DNA of 64,000 nt from assembly GCF_023734095.1 (NCBI RefSeq), contig NZ_AP024620.1:2352501-2416500 (forward strand), given 5' to 3'. The stretch comes from Moorella sp. Hama-1. Its GTDB lineage: Bacteria > Bacillota > DSM-521 > Neomoorellales > Neomoorellaceae. Positions within the stretch are counted from its first letter, which is position 1; each line of letters opens with the position of its first letter. The position numbers and the translations under genes were made by a program. This document shows positions 1 to 9,689 of the stretch, piece after piece. The notes beneath the pieces are model-generated. The model was not told the DNA's origin and did not search any database. It saw nothing but the letters and a program-made list of their open reading frames with translations.

Positions 1-303
1 CGCAAGGGCCACCAACGGCGCCCGGGATAATTGAGCGTAGGTGCATTCTGGTTCAATTGGCCGCAATGGCAACCATCATTGAGGCCTAAGTATTATGCCG
101 TTGCTCTGTCGTTGCTCACTATAGCTCAGGCTCCGAGGCTTGCGCCATCCTAAAAACATGCTACCCATATGATAACAAAACGGTATCGCGAACTGGCACC
201 AGGCATTATACAAAAAAAGCTGCCAGCGGCGGCGAGAGCAATTATTGTAGCGGCCAGAAGGTTATTATTTCTACTGGCGATTGTCCCTTAATGAGGCAAG
301 GCT
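1..303. other. intergenic, no supported gene
   Basis: No convincing gene is visible. A 40-codon plus-strand reading frame (169-291) has no Shine-Dalgarno sequence and no recognisable product, so I do not call it. On the minus strand, downstream of the M24 gene, a short GC-rich inverted stretch followed by seven T residues (complement of 212-218) could be a weak intrinsic terminator ending the long leftward operon. Confidence 0.4.
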
Positions 304-1410
304 TTACCTCTCCAGAATAAGGGGTCGTTTAACCCTTCGCCCGCCAATCTCCATCGCTGCCACCGGCCACCATGCCGGTACGGAGGTGATAAAATCCAGG
401 CCGCCGGGAGCAGTTACCAGCACCGTATCCTCACATTTAGCGCCCTGAACGGTAGGGTTCCAGGCCAGCATCTGGTCCGGTTGGATGATTTCCTCCGCAC
501 CTTCCCCGGCCCGGTACTCCCGCGGCGCGTAGCCGATGGCGCCGCCCTGGTGGTGGCGCTGCCACTCTTCCGGAAAACCGGCGGCCGCATAAGCCGCCCG
601 GCCCTGGTCAAAGATAAACCGGCTGCCGGCGCCAACAGTGCTGGCCTGCAGGAAAGCCGCTTCCACCTTTAAAGCCGCATCGTAAAGCCGCCGTAAAGCA
701 TCCGGTACGGTGCCGAAATAGACGGACCGTGTCAGGGCTATGTGCAAGCCGCCTTGCTCGCCTACCAGGCCGATGACCGCGTATTTCTCCAGCTTTTTAT
801 TTGTTGGCACGGGATGACGGTACTTTAAAGCACGTTCATCAGTGCCTACCAGCAAAACCGCCGGGCGCACGCCAAATTTAAGCAGCCTCCCGGCAAGCTC
901 GGCCTGGATCTCCCATTCCGTCATCCCGGGGTTAATGTTCACACAGGTGGCGGCCAGTTCCCGGGAACAAATCGCCCCTATCTCCCTGGCGCGGGCGATT
1001 TCCCCCTTAGTCAGGCTGTAGCGGAGCCGGTTGAGGTCAGCGCCCAATACCGGCCAGTCGCCCAAGGGTATATCGCTGCCAACCCTGCGGCTGCCGACAA
1101 GGTCGGCAATGGCCTTTTCCCTGCTCGCGTACCATTCATAAGTCCAGGGCTCAAAGCCAAGATCGAAGACCTGTTCCTCCATGATGCGTTCGATTTCATT
1201 CTGCGGCGCTACTACATATTTCTTTTCGCCCAGTATTACCAGGGCCGCCGCTCCCGTTTCTGACCCGGTCACCACCCGGTTATTGCCCCCGGCGGTAAAC
1301 CAGGCGAAATTTAACGCCCGCGATAGGCAGATGCCATCTAAACCCATCCTGGCAGCTAAATCCCTGAGACGCTGTTCCTTTTGAGCTGTCTCATTTTGCC
1401 TGTTTGCCAT
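304..1410 (-). CDS. M24-family (creatinase/aminopeptidase P-like) hydrolase, metal site incomplete
   Basis: 368 residues with the two-part layout of the M24 'pita-bread' family: an N-terminal creatinase-like domain (about 1-130) and a C-terminal catalytic-fold domain. The His pair near 286-287 and the Glu of the CEDTVLVT motif (E327) are present. By my alignment the two metal-binding Asp positions are Gly214 and Ala225 (VIGLVGEQGG and IALTRS), and the Glu of the usual EPG motif is Asn318 (WNPT). Three of five metal ligands are thus absent, so, as in creatinase, it may be a metal-independent hydrolase of a small C-N compound rather than a peptidase. It is the last gene of the leftward sugar operon. 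The start has a GGAGCGAGG ribosome site. The fold is secure, the substrate unknown. Confidence 0.8.
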   Translation of the reverse strand: MANRQNETAQKEQRLRDLAARMGLDGICLSRALNFAWFTAGGNNRVVTGSETGAAALVILGEKKYVVAPQNEIERIMEEQVFDLGFEPWTYEWYASREKAIADLVGSRRVGSDIPLGDWPVLGADLNRLRYSLTKGEIARAREIGAICSRELAATCVNINPGMTEWEIQAELAGRLLKFGVRPAVLLVGTDERALKYRHPVPTNKKLEKYAVIGLVGEQGGLHIALTRSVYFGTVPDALRRLYDAALKVEAAFLQASTVGAGSRFIFDQGRAAYAAAGFPEEWQRHHQGGAIGYAPREYRAGEGAEEIIQPDQMLAWNPTVQGAKCEDTVLVTAPGGLDFITSVPAWWPVAAMEIGGRRVKRPLILER

Positions 1411-1483
1411 TTTCCTCGCTCCTATTTTAATATCTTAAGTCGGAAAGCTGCATTAATAAAAGGCCTGTGACTTTTGAGGTAGA

Positions 1484-2641
1484 TTAGACCTGGTGGTTTA
1501 TATCAACCCAGCCGCCCTTTTCGCCGGCCTCCAGGGCCGCCTCTATCACTTCCTGGCAGCGCAGGCCATCCGCAAAGGTAGCTCCCCAGGGGGCCACATC
1601 TTCTCCAGTAGCGATACAGCGCAGGAAGTGCTCGATCATATGGATATGGTAATGCTCCCAGCCCAGGTTGTGACCCCGCGGCCACCAGTATTTGGCATAA
1701 TCATGGGCCTCCGGTTCGGATGCATGGATGGTGCGCATGCCCTGGAGATATAAAGGATCGCTCTTGCTATAAAACTGCAGTTCGTTCCCCCGGGAGAGGT
1801 CGAACACCAGGCCCCCCTCGCTACCGTGGACCTCAAGCCGCCACATAGTTTTATAACCGGTGGCTACTTTACTGGCCTCGAGGGAAGCCATCGCTCCATT
1901 AGCCAGCTTGAGCCAGATCATGGAGGCGTCGTCCACGTCCACCTTACACATCTGACCCCTGGCATCGGGTCGCAGGGAATTAAAAGTATGGTTCCACGCC
2001 TGTACTGACTTTACTTCCGTTTGCAGGAGAAAACGCAACATATCGATAGCATGCGAATTCAGGTCGCCCAGGGCGCCCGAACCAGCCTTCTCTTTATCCA
2101 AGCGCCAGAAAAAAGGTGTCGTGGGATCAGACAGGCGGTCCAGCAGGTAGGCGGAACGAAAATGGTATATCCTACCCAGTCGCCCCTCGGCAATAATCCG
2201 TCGCGCCAGGCGCAGGGCCGGCGCAAAACGGTAGTTAAAGGCGACGATATGCTTCTGGCCCCTATCTTCCGTATCTTTGGCCGCCTGGTACATCCGCCGC
2301 GCTTCGGCCAGGTTTAAGGCCATGGGCTTTTCGACGATGACGTGCTTGCCGGCTTTAAGGGCGCTGAGGCAGGGTTCACAGTGGATGTCATTGGCGCCGG
2401 TGTTGGCGAAGATATGTATGTCTTCGTCGGAGATCATCTCCTGCCAGTCGGTGGTCCATTTTTGGTACCCGTAGCGGGCGGCAGCTTCCCGGATACCGGC
2501 TTCATTACGACCGCAAATAGCTACCAACTCCGGTTCTGCCGGAAAGGGATAAAAAATATACGGGATTTTTCTTAAAGCATTAGTATGGGCTTTGCCCATA
2601 AAGCCGTAGCCCAGCATCCCAACGCCAAGTTTAACTGGCAT
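1484..2641 (-). CDS. Gfo/Idh/MocA-family NAD(P)-dependent oxidoreductase
   Basis: About 385 residues. The N-terminal Rossmann fold carries GYGFMGKAH, followed by the family's EKP motif (VIVEKPMAL) and a C-terminal alpha/beta domain. Members oxidise or reduce sugars, inositols or sugar acids, using the Lys of EKP in catalysis. I place the start at the ATG nine bases after AAAGGAGGG, because an earlier in-frame ATG directly abuts that ribosome site. It sits between the broken NhaC gene and the M24 gene in the ABC-sugar operon, so it probably acts on the imported sugar or a derivative. The exact substrate cannot be read from sequence. Confidence 0.88.
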   Translation of the reverse strand: MPVKLGVGMLGYGFMGKAHTNALRKIPYIFYPFPAEPELVAICGRNEAGIREAAARYGYQKWTTDWQEMISDEDIHIFANTGANDIHCEPCLSALKAGKHVIVEKPMALNLAEARRMYQAAKDTEDRGQKHIVAFNYRFAPALRLARRIIAEGRLGRIYHFRSAYLLDRLSDPTTPFFWRLDKEKAGSGALGDLNSHAIDMLRFLLQTEVKSVQAWNHTFNSLRPDARGQMCKVDVDDASMIWLKLANGAMASLEASKVATGYKTMWRLEVHGSEGGLVFDLSRGNELQFYSKSDPLYLQGMRTIHASEPEAHDYAKYWWPRGHNLGWEHYHIHMIEHFLRCIATGEDVAPWGATFADGLRCQEVIEAALEAGEKGGWVDINHQV

Positions 2642-2657
2642 TTTAACCATCCCTCCT

Positions 2658-4034
2658 TTAAATGTTTTGAACCCGGCTGGCCTGGCGGCGCCAACCGGCC
2701 AGAAGCCCGAGAATAACTACTAGCCAGGAGAAAATATTATAAGGGGTAGTCTGCAAAGCGCCTACTCCCAGGGTACCCAGGACAATAAAGTTTAAATTGG
2801 TCCATGGTACCAGGGCGGCGACGGCGAAAGAGCCTTCCACCAGGTCACGGGAAAGGTGTTCCGGCCGGTAGCCTGTCGCCGTATACTGGTCTTTAAGCCA
2901 TAAGGATGGTACCAGAACCGCCGGGATGATAGCGCAGGTGAGTACTGACATTAAAACGGCCAGCAAAGTACCGGTTGCACATATCCTGCCTTTTAGCAAT
3001 TTCGTGTTAGCCAGCTTGCCCAACAACAATTCCAGTACTCCGATGTGCTGCATTACGGTAGCCCAGGCTGAAGCTAGAAGAATTAGCTCGATAATATTAC
3101 CGAAAGCGATTATGCCGCCTTTATTGAGCATCGCCGCCGCTTCATTGCCGGCGGTGGCGGTGTAACCGCCGCTCATAAACCGGATAACACTGGCCCAATC
3201 TATTCCCTGGACGACCATGGCTACCACCGCTGATAACAACAAATTTAGCCCCAGGGCCGGTACCAGGGGTACGCGCAAAACAATTAATATAAACAGGATG
3301 CCCACCGGTACCAGCAGCCAGGGACTGATGACGAATAGCTCCTTTAAGGTGGCCAGTTAGCGTGCCGTCGCGGTGCTGTTCACCTGGCCGGTCCAGAAAA
3401 ATCCGTAAAGGCCATAAAAGACCAGGGTGATAACCAGGGCCGGAACCACCCGGCGGGTAAAAAGTTTGACCAGTTCAAGTATATTGCCGCCATTGGTACT
3501 GAGCGCCATGGCTGAGAGGTCACTTAACGGCGAAACAATATGCCCGGCTATCCCACCGCCAGTCACCGCCCCGGCCGTAACGGGTAGAGGTATCCCCAGG
3601 CCATGACCGATGGCCAGCAAGGCCACCCCGATAGTCCCGAAGGCGCCGGCATCGGAACCGGTAGCCAGGGCCATCAAAAAGGTCAGCAGGCAGGCTTCCG
3701 CCAGGAAAAACCGCGGCGACAACCACTGCAGGCCGAAGTAAATAAAGGTAGGGATAATACCCGCCGCGATCCAGATACCGATAGTGGCGCCAATCAGCAT
3801 CAAGATCAATAAGGCAAAGGCGCACTGGTTCATACCCTGTAAAGCAGCCCCTTCGATTTCCGCCCACCGGTAACCATAACGCCGGCCCACCACGCCGGCT
3901 AAAAATATCCCCAGCAAAAAGGGAATTTGTAACGGCAAGCCCAGCAGGCTTGCCGTTATTAACGCCATTAGCGCCGGGATGGTGGCTCCCAGGGCGGCGC
4001 GAAGGGAGATTTCTTTTCCTGTTTCAGCGGTCAT
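2658..4034 (-). pseudogene. NhaC-family antiporter-like gene interrupted by an in-frame TAA
   Basis: The strand encodes one continuous NhaC-type (Na+/H+ or organic-anion antiporter) membrane protein of about 458 codons, but codon 3359-3357 is TAA. The upstream part (225 residues) ends ...NSTATAR. In the same frame, straight after the stop, the family sequence resumes (LATLKELFVISPWLLVPVG) and runs to 2658. Both parts are rich in transmembrane segments. A GTG at 3305-3303 could restart translation but would drop 18 conserved residues and has no well-placed ribosome site. TAA excludes selenocysteine or pyrrolysine recoding. Most simply this is a nonsense mutation or a sequencing error. A natural two-chain protein is less likely. 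Confidence 0.8.
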
Positions 4035-4048
4035 AAATTGTTCAATCC

Positions 4049-5380
4049 TTAGATCGCCACAATTTCCAGTTCCAACAACCGGGCAAACTCCCGCAGTTCC
4101 GGCGTAAAATCACCATAGGTCAAAACGTAATGGTGTTCAAAGCCTTTATTGAGAATCGTACCCAGGGCCGGGCCCACCGGCGTTTCCAGGCGCACCGGTA
4201 AAGTATTGCCACTGAATAACATCGGTGCCTGCAGGCCCGTTCCTTTACCTAGGAGCAGCCTCAGCTTGCCGTTTTTATCAGGGCTCAGCCGGCTGATGGT
4301 AACCTTGCCTTCGCGTAAAGGAAAATAGAGGGACAGGGGGATCTTGCGATTGGGATGGACCCCCGCTACCGCCCTAGCAGTGGCAGCCATCAACGACCGT
4401 GGCGCGGCACCGCAGTGCCAAAAGGTAAGCTCATTCTTTTCTTCCTCACCAATTACCAGGTCAGCCAGAAAGGTCGCTTGACCCGACCAGTATTGTCCCA
4501 ACAGCATAGTCACAGCCCCGTTAACGTCGGCTTCGCAGGCGGCGACAATGCCGTCGTCATTTAGTTGTCCCAGGGAAAAGCAGGCCGCGCCCCCATAGGC
4601 AGCCATAAAATCGGGCCAGCATTCGACGGCAATAGCGTCCAGGGATCTATCGGCTATTATCTTCTTCAGGGCCAGGTACGCGCGAAGGGATTTCCGCGCT
4701 GCCCCGTTGTCGACCTGATCATAACCGGACAGACCGGAGGTCAAAGCGGCAGCATCCCTTAGATCCATTTCGCCGGCCAGGCTAAAGACTTCCAGTAGGG
4801 AAATATAATCGACAGCTACCCCCAGGGTGCTGTACAAATCCACCTCGTTAAAGTTGGAAGTATAGTACCCCGCCGGCCGGTGACCAACCAAACCGATGCG
4901 TTTACCCTTTAACCATTTGGCCGCACCAGCGGCGCGGATGAAAGCCAGGACTTCCTGCTCGACCTTTGGTGATCCCGGGTTGCCATAGACACCCTTAAAT
5001 CGCTTCCCGGCGGCAGTTAAGGCATGGGCACCAAGGTTCAGCCCGCAGAAAGAATTGAGGCGCAGACGTTCCCCGGTGGGTTCTTCTTTAACCGCCCAGA
5101 TTAACAAAGGCAAATCAATGTTTGCCGCCAGGTTAAGGACCAGGGAAGCATCCGTAAACGTCCCCTGGACAGCAATAATGGCCGCCACATCCGTTTCCTT
5201 TAGTTTCCGGGCGGCGGCGATTGCTTCCTGAGGAACGGTTACCGGTTCTTCGATAATTTCTGCGGCCACCCCGGCTTCCTGTAAAGTTTTTTTAACCCCG
5301 GTGAAGAATTCGTTAGCCAGCGGCATATCAAAAAACGGCCGGCCCAGCATTACTAAACCAACTTTAGTGCTGTTACTCAA
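4049..5380 (-). CDS. L-fucose/L-arabinose isomerase-like aldose-ketose isomerase
   Basis: 443 residues resembling the FucI/AraA fold. The metal-ligand pattern of the family is visible: Glu253 (AVECWPD), Asp285 (CEADVNGA) and His322 (FWHCGAAP). It is shorter than FucI of enteric bacteria (about 590 residues). Family members interconvert aldoses and ketoses with Mn2+. A TTG start follows GGAGG closely. It lies in one operon with a sugar ABC importer and a PFK-like kinase, so it probably carries out the first intracellular step on the imported sugar. Which aldose it uses is unknown. Confidence 0.78.
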   Translation of the reverse strand: MSNSTKVGLVMLGRPFFDMPLANEFFTGVKKTLQEAGVAAEIIEEPVTVPQEAIAAARKLKETDVAAIIAVQGTFTDASLVLNLAANIDLPLLIWAVKEEPTGERLRLNSFCGLNLGAHALTAAGKRFKGVYGNPGSPKVEQEVLAFIRAAGAAKWLKGKRIGLVGHRPAGYYTSNFNEVDLYSTLGVAVDYISLLEVFSLAGEMDLRDAAALTSGLSGYDQVDNGAARKSLRAYLALKKIIADRSLDAIAVECWPDFMAAYGGAACFSLGQLNDDGIVAACEADVNGAVTMLLGQYWSGQATFLADLVIGEEEKNELTFWHCGAAPRSLMAATARAVAGVHPNRKIPLSLYFPLREGKVTISRLSPDKNGKLRLLLGKGTGLQAPMLFSGNTLPVRLETPVGPALGTILNKGFEHHYVLTYGDFTPELREFARLLELEIVAI

Positions 5381-5400
5381 TTCGGCACGCCTCCACTTTG

Positions 5401-6537
5401 TTAATCGATTTCTGAATTATATCTCCCGTATTCCCTGGCGGTTTTATACAGAGTAACTATATTTTCTGGCGGCACCTCAGCCTGGACGATATTAGCCGGG
5501 GCGACAATATAGCCGCCCCCCCGGCCCAGATCATCGATCCTGGCTTTAGCCTCTTTCCTAACATCCTCTACACTGCCACCTAGTGCCTGCTGGATGTCAA
5601 TGCCGCCATGAAAAACAATTTCTGACCCAAACTCTTTTTTAATCCTGGCCGGATCCATTCCCTCTGCCAGGTGTTGAATAGGGTTTAACACATCAATGCC
5701 AGCTTCAATAAACAGGGGTATTAAAGGATAAACAGCGCCGCAGCTATGCAGCATGATCTTAGCCTGAGGAGCTTTCTTCTTGATAAAACTGAAGAGCTCC
5801 TTGTGCAGGGGTAAAAACATCTCGGCGTAAAGTTTCGGTGAAATAAAAGGTGCTGCCTGCATACCGTAATCCTCAGCGTGGACGACCAGGTGCACGTAAG
5901 GCCCTACCTCGTCCAGGTAAAGGTCATAAAATTCCAGATAAAGGTCGAGTATTTTACGCAGCAACCGCCTAGCGAAGTCTTTATTGATCATCAAATCGGT
6001 CATAAACTCTTCAAAGCCCCGTAAAATCCAGGCATTGTCAAACAAACCATAAATATAGGCGGCGTGAGCGGCAACGGCATAATCGGTTTCCTCGTATAAA
6101 TACCTGGCCTTTTCCGCTAGACCATCAGTCCGGCCCAGGGCAGCGGGATCCGGCCAGGGATATTTGTCAATGGCATCGACATCGGCACCGCTCAAAGGGT
6201 TCCGCATGATCGCCCTTTCATTGCCTAAAAGGCGGTAGAGAACGCCCCATTCATCGCTGAAGGTGCCATCGGGATAATTCATTTGCTGGTATCCCGCCGG
6301 TGGTTTCAGCCACACATGGCGAAAATCGATATCCAGGGCCGCCAGCACCCGTTCATCGTAGTAATTGCCGGTAAACCCTTTGCGAAAGGGAGCCACATCC
6401 CCTTCAATATGCAGATATTCTTTTAAGGCAAAATAAGCCGGATCGTTGATGAACGAAGCGGTGTTGCACAGGTCCAGGGGCACCAGATCCGGTTCTTGAT
6501 GGTTTAAAACCGCCAGGACCCTCTCCCGATGATTCAT
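5401..6537 (-). CDS. Uroporphyrinogen decarboxylase-superfamily protein (MtaA/methyltransferase-like)
   Basis: 378 residues with the UroD/MtaA TIM-barrel pattern: N-terminal NHRERVLAVLNHQEPDLVPLD, and the HSCG zinc-site motif (MLHSCGAVYPL) typical of cobamide-dependent methyltransferase relatives, followed by FHGGIDIQ. True HemE proteins lack HxCG, so haem synthesis is unlikely. Relatives in acetogens and methanogens move methyl groups between corrinoid proteins and thiols, but no corrinoid-binding gene lies nearby. Position between the permeases and the isomerase suggests a role with the imported compound, for example demethylation of a methylated sugar; that is inference. AAAGGAG precedes the ATG. 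Confidence 0.78.
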   Translation of the reverse strand: MNHRERVLAVLNHQEPDLVPLDLCNTASFINDPAYFALKEYLHIEGDVAPFRKGFTGNYYDERVLAALDIDFRHVWLKPPAGYQQMNYPDGTFSDEWGVLYRLLGNERAIMRNPLSGADVDAIDKYPWPDPAALGRTDGLAEKARYLYEETDYAVAAHAAYIYGLFDNAWILRGFEEFMTDLMINKDFARRLLRKILDLYLEFYDLYLDEVGPYVHLVVHAEDYGMQAAPFISPKLYAEMFLPLHKELFSFIKKKAPQAKIMLHSCGAVYPLIPLFIEAGIDVLNPIQHLAEGMDPARIKKEFGSEIVFHGGIDIQQALGGSVEDVRKEAKARIDDLGRGGGYIVAPANIVQAEVPPENIVTLYKTAREYGRYNSEID

Positions 6538-6567
6538 ACTATTAAATGCACTCCTTTTAAAATATCA

Positions 6568-7413
6568 TTACCCTTTCACGGCGCCGCCGGTCAAACCTTC
6601 CACCAGGTACCGCTGGATGAGGACGAAACCGATAATAACCGGGATAGTTACAATGGTTGAAGCCGCCATCATACCGCCCCAGTCGTGTTTGAATTCCCCG
6701 CCGAAGGCCAGGATCATGCCCGGGGGCAGGGTCTTCATAGTAACGTCATTAACCAGGGTCAACGGGAAAAGAAGGTTGTTCCAGGCGTCCAGAAAGGCAA
6801 AAACGGCGGTCGCTACCACCCCGGGTATAATCAGGGGAAAGACTATCTGGCGCATTGCCTGTAAGCGGGTACACCCATCAACCATGGCTGCTTCTTCAAT
6901 TTCAACTGGTACAGTATCGACAAAGCCTTTGATCATCCAGATCCCAAAGGGCAAAGTAAAAGAAGTATAGGCCAGGATTAGCCCGAAATAGGTGTTCAAC
7001 AAGTGGGAACGGACATAGAAAAGGTATAACGGGATTAGCAAAACTACCAAGGGAAACATCTGCGTTACCAAAACTCCGATAAGAATGGATTTGCGGAAAC
7101 GGAAACGGAGCCTCGACAAGGCGTAGCCAGCAAAGGTAGCCAGAGCTACGGCAATCACCACCGTACCTAAGGACGTGATAACGCTGTTGATGAAAAAAGT
7201 CCAGATAGGGGTGATCCCGTTACTGAGGTTGAAATAATTGATTAGGGTTGGGTGTAACGGCCACAGATCGGGAGGCAGTTTAAATACATCCAGGTTCTCT
7301 TTTAAACTGGTACTTAACATCCAGTAAATGGGGAAAAGAGTCCAAAGCACGGTGAAGCCTAGTACTAGCGTTAACAAGCCACTCCATAATATCGAAAAGC
7401 GTCGCCTGATCAT
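6568..7413 (-). CDS. Carbohydrate ABC transporter permease (MalG-like, CUT1)
   Basis: 281 residues, six predicted membrane helices, and the cytoplasmic EAA loop that docks the ATPase (EEAAMVDGCTRLQAMRQIV, about 185-205). It is the second permease of the importer and lies 21 bases after the MalF-like gene, with GGAGG before its ATG. CUT1 systems take up di- and oligosaccharides, polyols or glycerol phosphates and use a MalK/UgpC-type ATPase, which is encoded upstream in the same operon. Confidence 0.93.
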   Translation of the reverse strand: MIRRRFSILWSGLLTLVLGFTVLWTLFPIYWMLSTSLKENLDVFKLPPDLWPLHPTLINYFNLSNGITPIWTFFINSVITSLGTVVIAVALATFAGYALSRLRFRFRKSILIGVLVTQMFPLVVLLIPLYLFYVRSHLLNTYFGLILAYTSFTLPFGIWMIKGFVDTVPVEIEEAAMVDGCTRLQAMRQIVFPLIIPGVVATAVFAFLDAWNNLLFPLTLVNDVTMKTLPPGMILAFGGEFKHDWGGMMAASTIVTIPVIIGFVLIQRYLVEGLTGGAVKG

Positions 7414-7434
7414 TGTTATTCCTCCAAAGTTACC

Positions 7435-8355
7435 CTAAAAATCTTTTTGTAGGGCGCGGACGTAAAAGATAGAAAGGATCAAGAGGACAATCACCCAGAT
7501 AATACCCACCGCTGAGGCATAGCCCATGTCGTATTGCTCAAAGGCCAAACGGTAGATATAGATTACGGAAGTGGTGGTGGTGTAGACTGGCCCACCTCCG
7601 GTCATGGTAAAGATGATAGGGAAGTTGTTGAAGTTCCGGATCACCATCAAGAGGCTGGTGATTACCAAAATGCCTTTTAAATGGGGCATCGTTACATGCC
7701 AGAACTCTTGCCAGCGGCTAGCCCCTTCCACATAAGCGGCCTCTTTAACATCTTCCGGTATGGCCTTTAACCCCGCCGTAAACATTAACATATAAAAAGG
7801 GGCTTGGTTCCACACGTGGGCGACAATGATGGCGATCATCGCCAGGTCGCCGTTCATCAACCACGGGAGAAACTGTTGGATCACATGCAATTTCTGCAGG
7901 ACATAATTAAAAATACCTACTTCCACGTCAAACATATACATAAAAAGGTAACCGACAACAATCCCCGGGATAACCCAGGGGACCAGGATTATCCCCCTGA
8001 GACTGGTAAAACGTTTGGGAAGTTGGTCGATGGCTAAAGCCATAATCAAACCCAGTACCAGGCTGATAACCACAGTAAAAAAGGTGAATACCGTTGTATT
8101 TTTAAAGGCAATCCAAAAAGTGTCATCGTGAATGACGCGTAAATAATTTTGGGTTAACGTGAAGGCAAATGCATCTGGCCGCGTCAGTTGATAATTAAAA
8201 AGTGATAACCAGAGGGAGTTTAAGAGCGGGTAGAGAATGATAACTCCCATCACCACTAAAGACGGTGCTATCAGCATTGCGGCAATTTTGGGGGAGGCGC
8301 CGGGCTGATACCCGGCCCTCCCTGCTTTCTTTACTCTATCCAGATTACTTGCCAC
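7435..8355 (-). CDS. Sugar ABC transporter permease (MalF/UgpA-like, CUT1)
   Basis: About 306 residues with six membrane helices and an EAA loop (KEAAYVEGASRWQEFWHVTMPH). I choose the GTG at 8355, eight bases after GGAGGG, overlapping the end of the upstream binding-protein gene by 11 bases. This suggests translational coupling. A longer reading frame to 8385 exists but has no ribosome site. It forms the transmembrane heterodimer with the MalG-like protein encoded next. Confidence 0.9.
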   Translation of the reverse strand: MASNLDRVKKAGRAGYQPGASPKIAAMLIAPSLVVMGVIILYPLLNSLWLSLFNYQLTRPDAFAFTLTQNYLRVIHDDTFWIAFKNTTVFTFFTVVISLVLGLIMALAIDQLPKRFTSLRGIILVPWVIPGIVVGYLFMYMFDVEVGIFNYVLQKLHVIQQFLPWLMNGDLAMIAIIVAHVWNQAPFYMLMFTAGLKAIPEDVKEAAYVEGASRWQEFWHVTMPHLKGILVITSLLMVIRNFNNFPIIFTMTGGGPVYTTTTSVIYIYRLAFEQYDMGYASAVGIIWVIVLLILSIFYVRALQKDF

Positions 8356-9664
8356 CAAGAATGCCCTCCAGTTTTGTTTGTACACTCGCCAGTATTTCCG
8401 GTATGGGTTTATCAGTAGTTATGGCTTCCTGCATACCAGCCATAATAGTAGTTGCCACTTTGGTATAATCAGGACCATAGGGTAAAGGTACCACCGTCGG
8501 AATAATCTTTTCGATAAAAGCCTTCCGGATGGGATCCTCACCGATGGCCGGGATGCGCTGGACGGCGCTCTTGGTGGCAGGGACAAAGCCGACCGGGGCA
8601 ATATAGTTCGCCAGGGCATAATCGCTATTCACGAGGTACTCGGCGAATTTGGCTGCTGCTTCCTTGTGCTTGGAAGCTTTGAAGACAACCAGGAAGTGAT
8701 CATCCGGGGCAGCATAATGCTTGCCGTCTTTACCAGCCGGTATAGGAGCTACTCCCCAGGTATCATTGAATTCTTTATCCGTCATTGATTTATTCAGGCT
8801 CTCTATTATCCCTTTGACATAGGAACCATCGAGGGCGAAGAGCAGGCGATTTTGGGCGGCGAGGGGCCGGAATTCGCCGTATTTCTTACCCGGCAGGGTA
8901 TAACCATTTTTCACCAAACCGCGCAACCATTCGGTAAAGGCTTGCATTTCCGGGGTATTGACATTGGCTTTATTGCCCTCAACCGGCAGGGCGCCAAAAG
9001 CACGCATCAAAGGCCACTCATGCATCAAACCTATGGTCCTGATGGTCGTGTCCAGCTGGAGAAGCACCACTTCCTTCGGCAGCTTTTCTTTGGCCTGTTT
9101 CAGGGCTTGGTTGAGTTCATCTATAGTTTGCGGTGGTTTATTGGGATCCAGGCCGGCCTGTTGCATTAATTTTTTATTATAAAGGAAACCGGGTCCAGCG
9201 GGTGCCCAGGGAATACCAAAATGCTGATCTTTATAAACCGTTAGGTTTAATAAACTCTGTTGCAAGTCTTGCTTGAAATTTGTAGACAGAAGGTTATCAA
9301 CGGGTTCCAATGCTCCCATAGCTGCAAGGGTTACTACGTCATCAGGGTGCACCTGGGCAATATCCGGAGCATTGCCGCCAGTAACCATAATCGAGAGCTG
9401 ATTCTGGATATCACTTACAGCCACTGGTTTAACATCAACTTTAATATTGGGGTTTTCCCGTTCAAAAGCAGCGATAACATCTTTAATTTTATCCCTAGTA
9501 CCTTCCTCAGTCGAAACCCAGTTGACAAAAGTTATGGTTTCTTGGCCCTGCTGCTGGGCACCCTGGTCCTTGGATCCACTACTGGTCTTACCGCAACCGG
9601 CCAGGGCCATAACGCCTATTATTAGCACCATTATCCCTAAAAGCTTAATCTTACTGCGCTTCAC
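8345..9664 (-). CDS. Extracellular sugar-binding lipoprotein (first paralogue)
   Basis: About 439 residues of the family 1 extracellular solute-binding proteins (MalE/UgpB-like). A positively charged N-terminus, hydrophobic stretch and lipobox LAGC, followed by a Gly/Ser/Gln-rich linker, indicate a membrane-anchored lipoprotein. A GTG start six bases after GGGAGGGG is preferred to an upstream TTG. It is adjacent and clearly paralogous to the next binding protein (shared stretches such as KKLMQ.GLDPNKPP and LPGKK.GEFRPLAAQNRL). Both probably deliver ligands to the same permease pair. Confidence 0.92.
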   Translation of the reverse strand: MKRSKIKLLGIMVLIIGVMALAGCGKTSSGSKDQGAQQQGQETITFVNWVSTEEGTRDKIKDVIAAFERENPNIKVDVKPVAVSDIQNQLSIMVTGGNAPDIAQVHPDDVVTLAAMGALEPVDNLLSTNFKQDLQQSLLNLTVYKDQHFGIPWAPAGPGFLYNKKLMQQAGLDPNKPPQTIDELNQALKQAKEKLPKEVVLLQLDTTIRTIGLMHEWPLMRAFGALPVEGNKANVNTPEMQAFTEWLRGLVKNGYTLPGKKYGEFRPLAAQNRLLFALDGSYVKGIIESLNKSMTDKEFNDTWGVAPIPAGKDGKHYAAPDDHFLVVFKASKHKEAAAKFAEYLVNSDYALANYIAPVGFVPATKSAVQRIPAIGEDPIRKAFIEKIIPTVVPLPYGPDYTKVATTIMAGMQEAITTDKPIPEILASVQTKLEGILGGK

Positions 9665-9689
9665 CTTAACCCCTCCCAACTTTTAAAAA

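Noticed and set aside
3357-3359. Programmed recoding of the NhaC stop
   Set aside because: The stop is TAA, not TGA or TAG, and no slippery sequence or recoding element is visible.
5401-6537. Call as haem-synthesis uroporphyrinogen decarboxylase (HemE)
   Set aside because: The HxCG zinc motif and the sugar-operon context fit the MtaA/methyltransferase branch of the superfamily, and no other haem genes are nearby.
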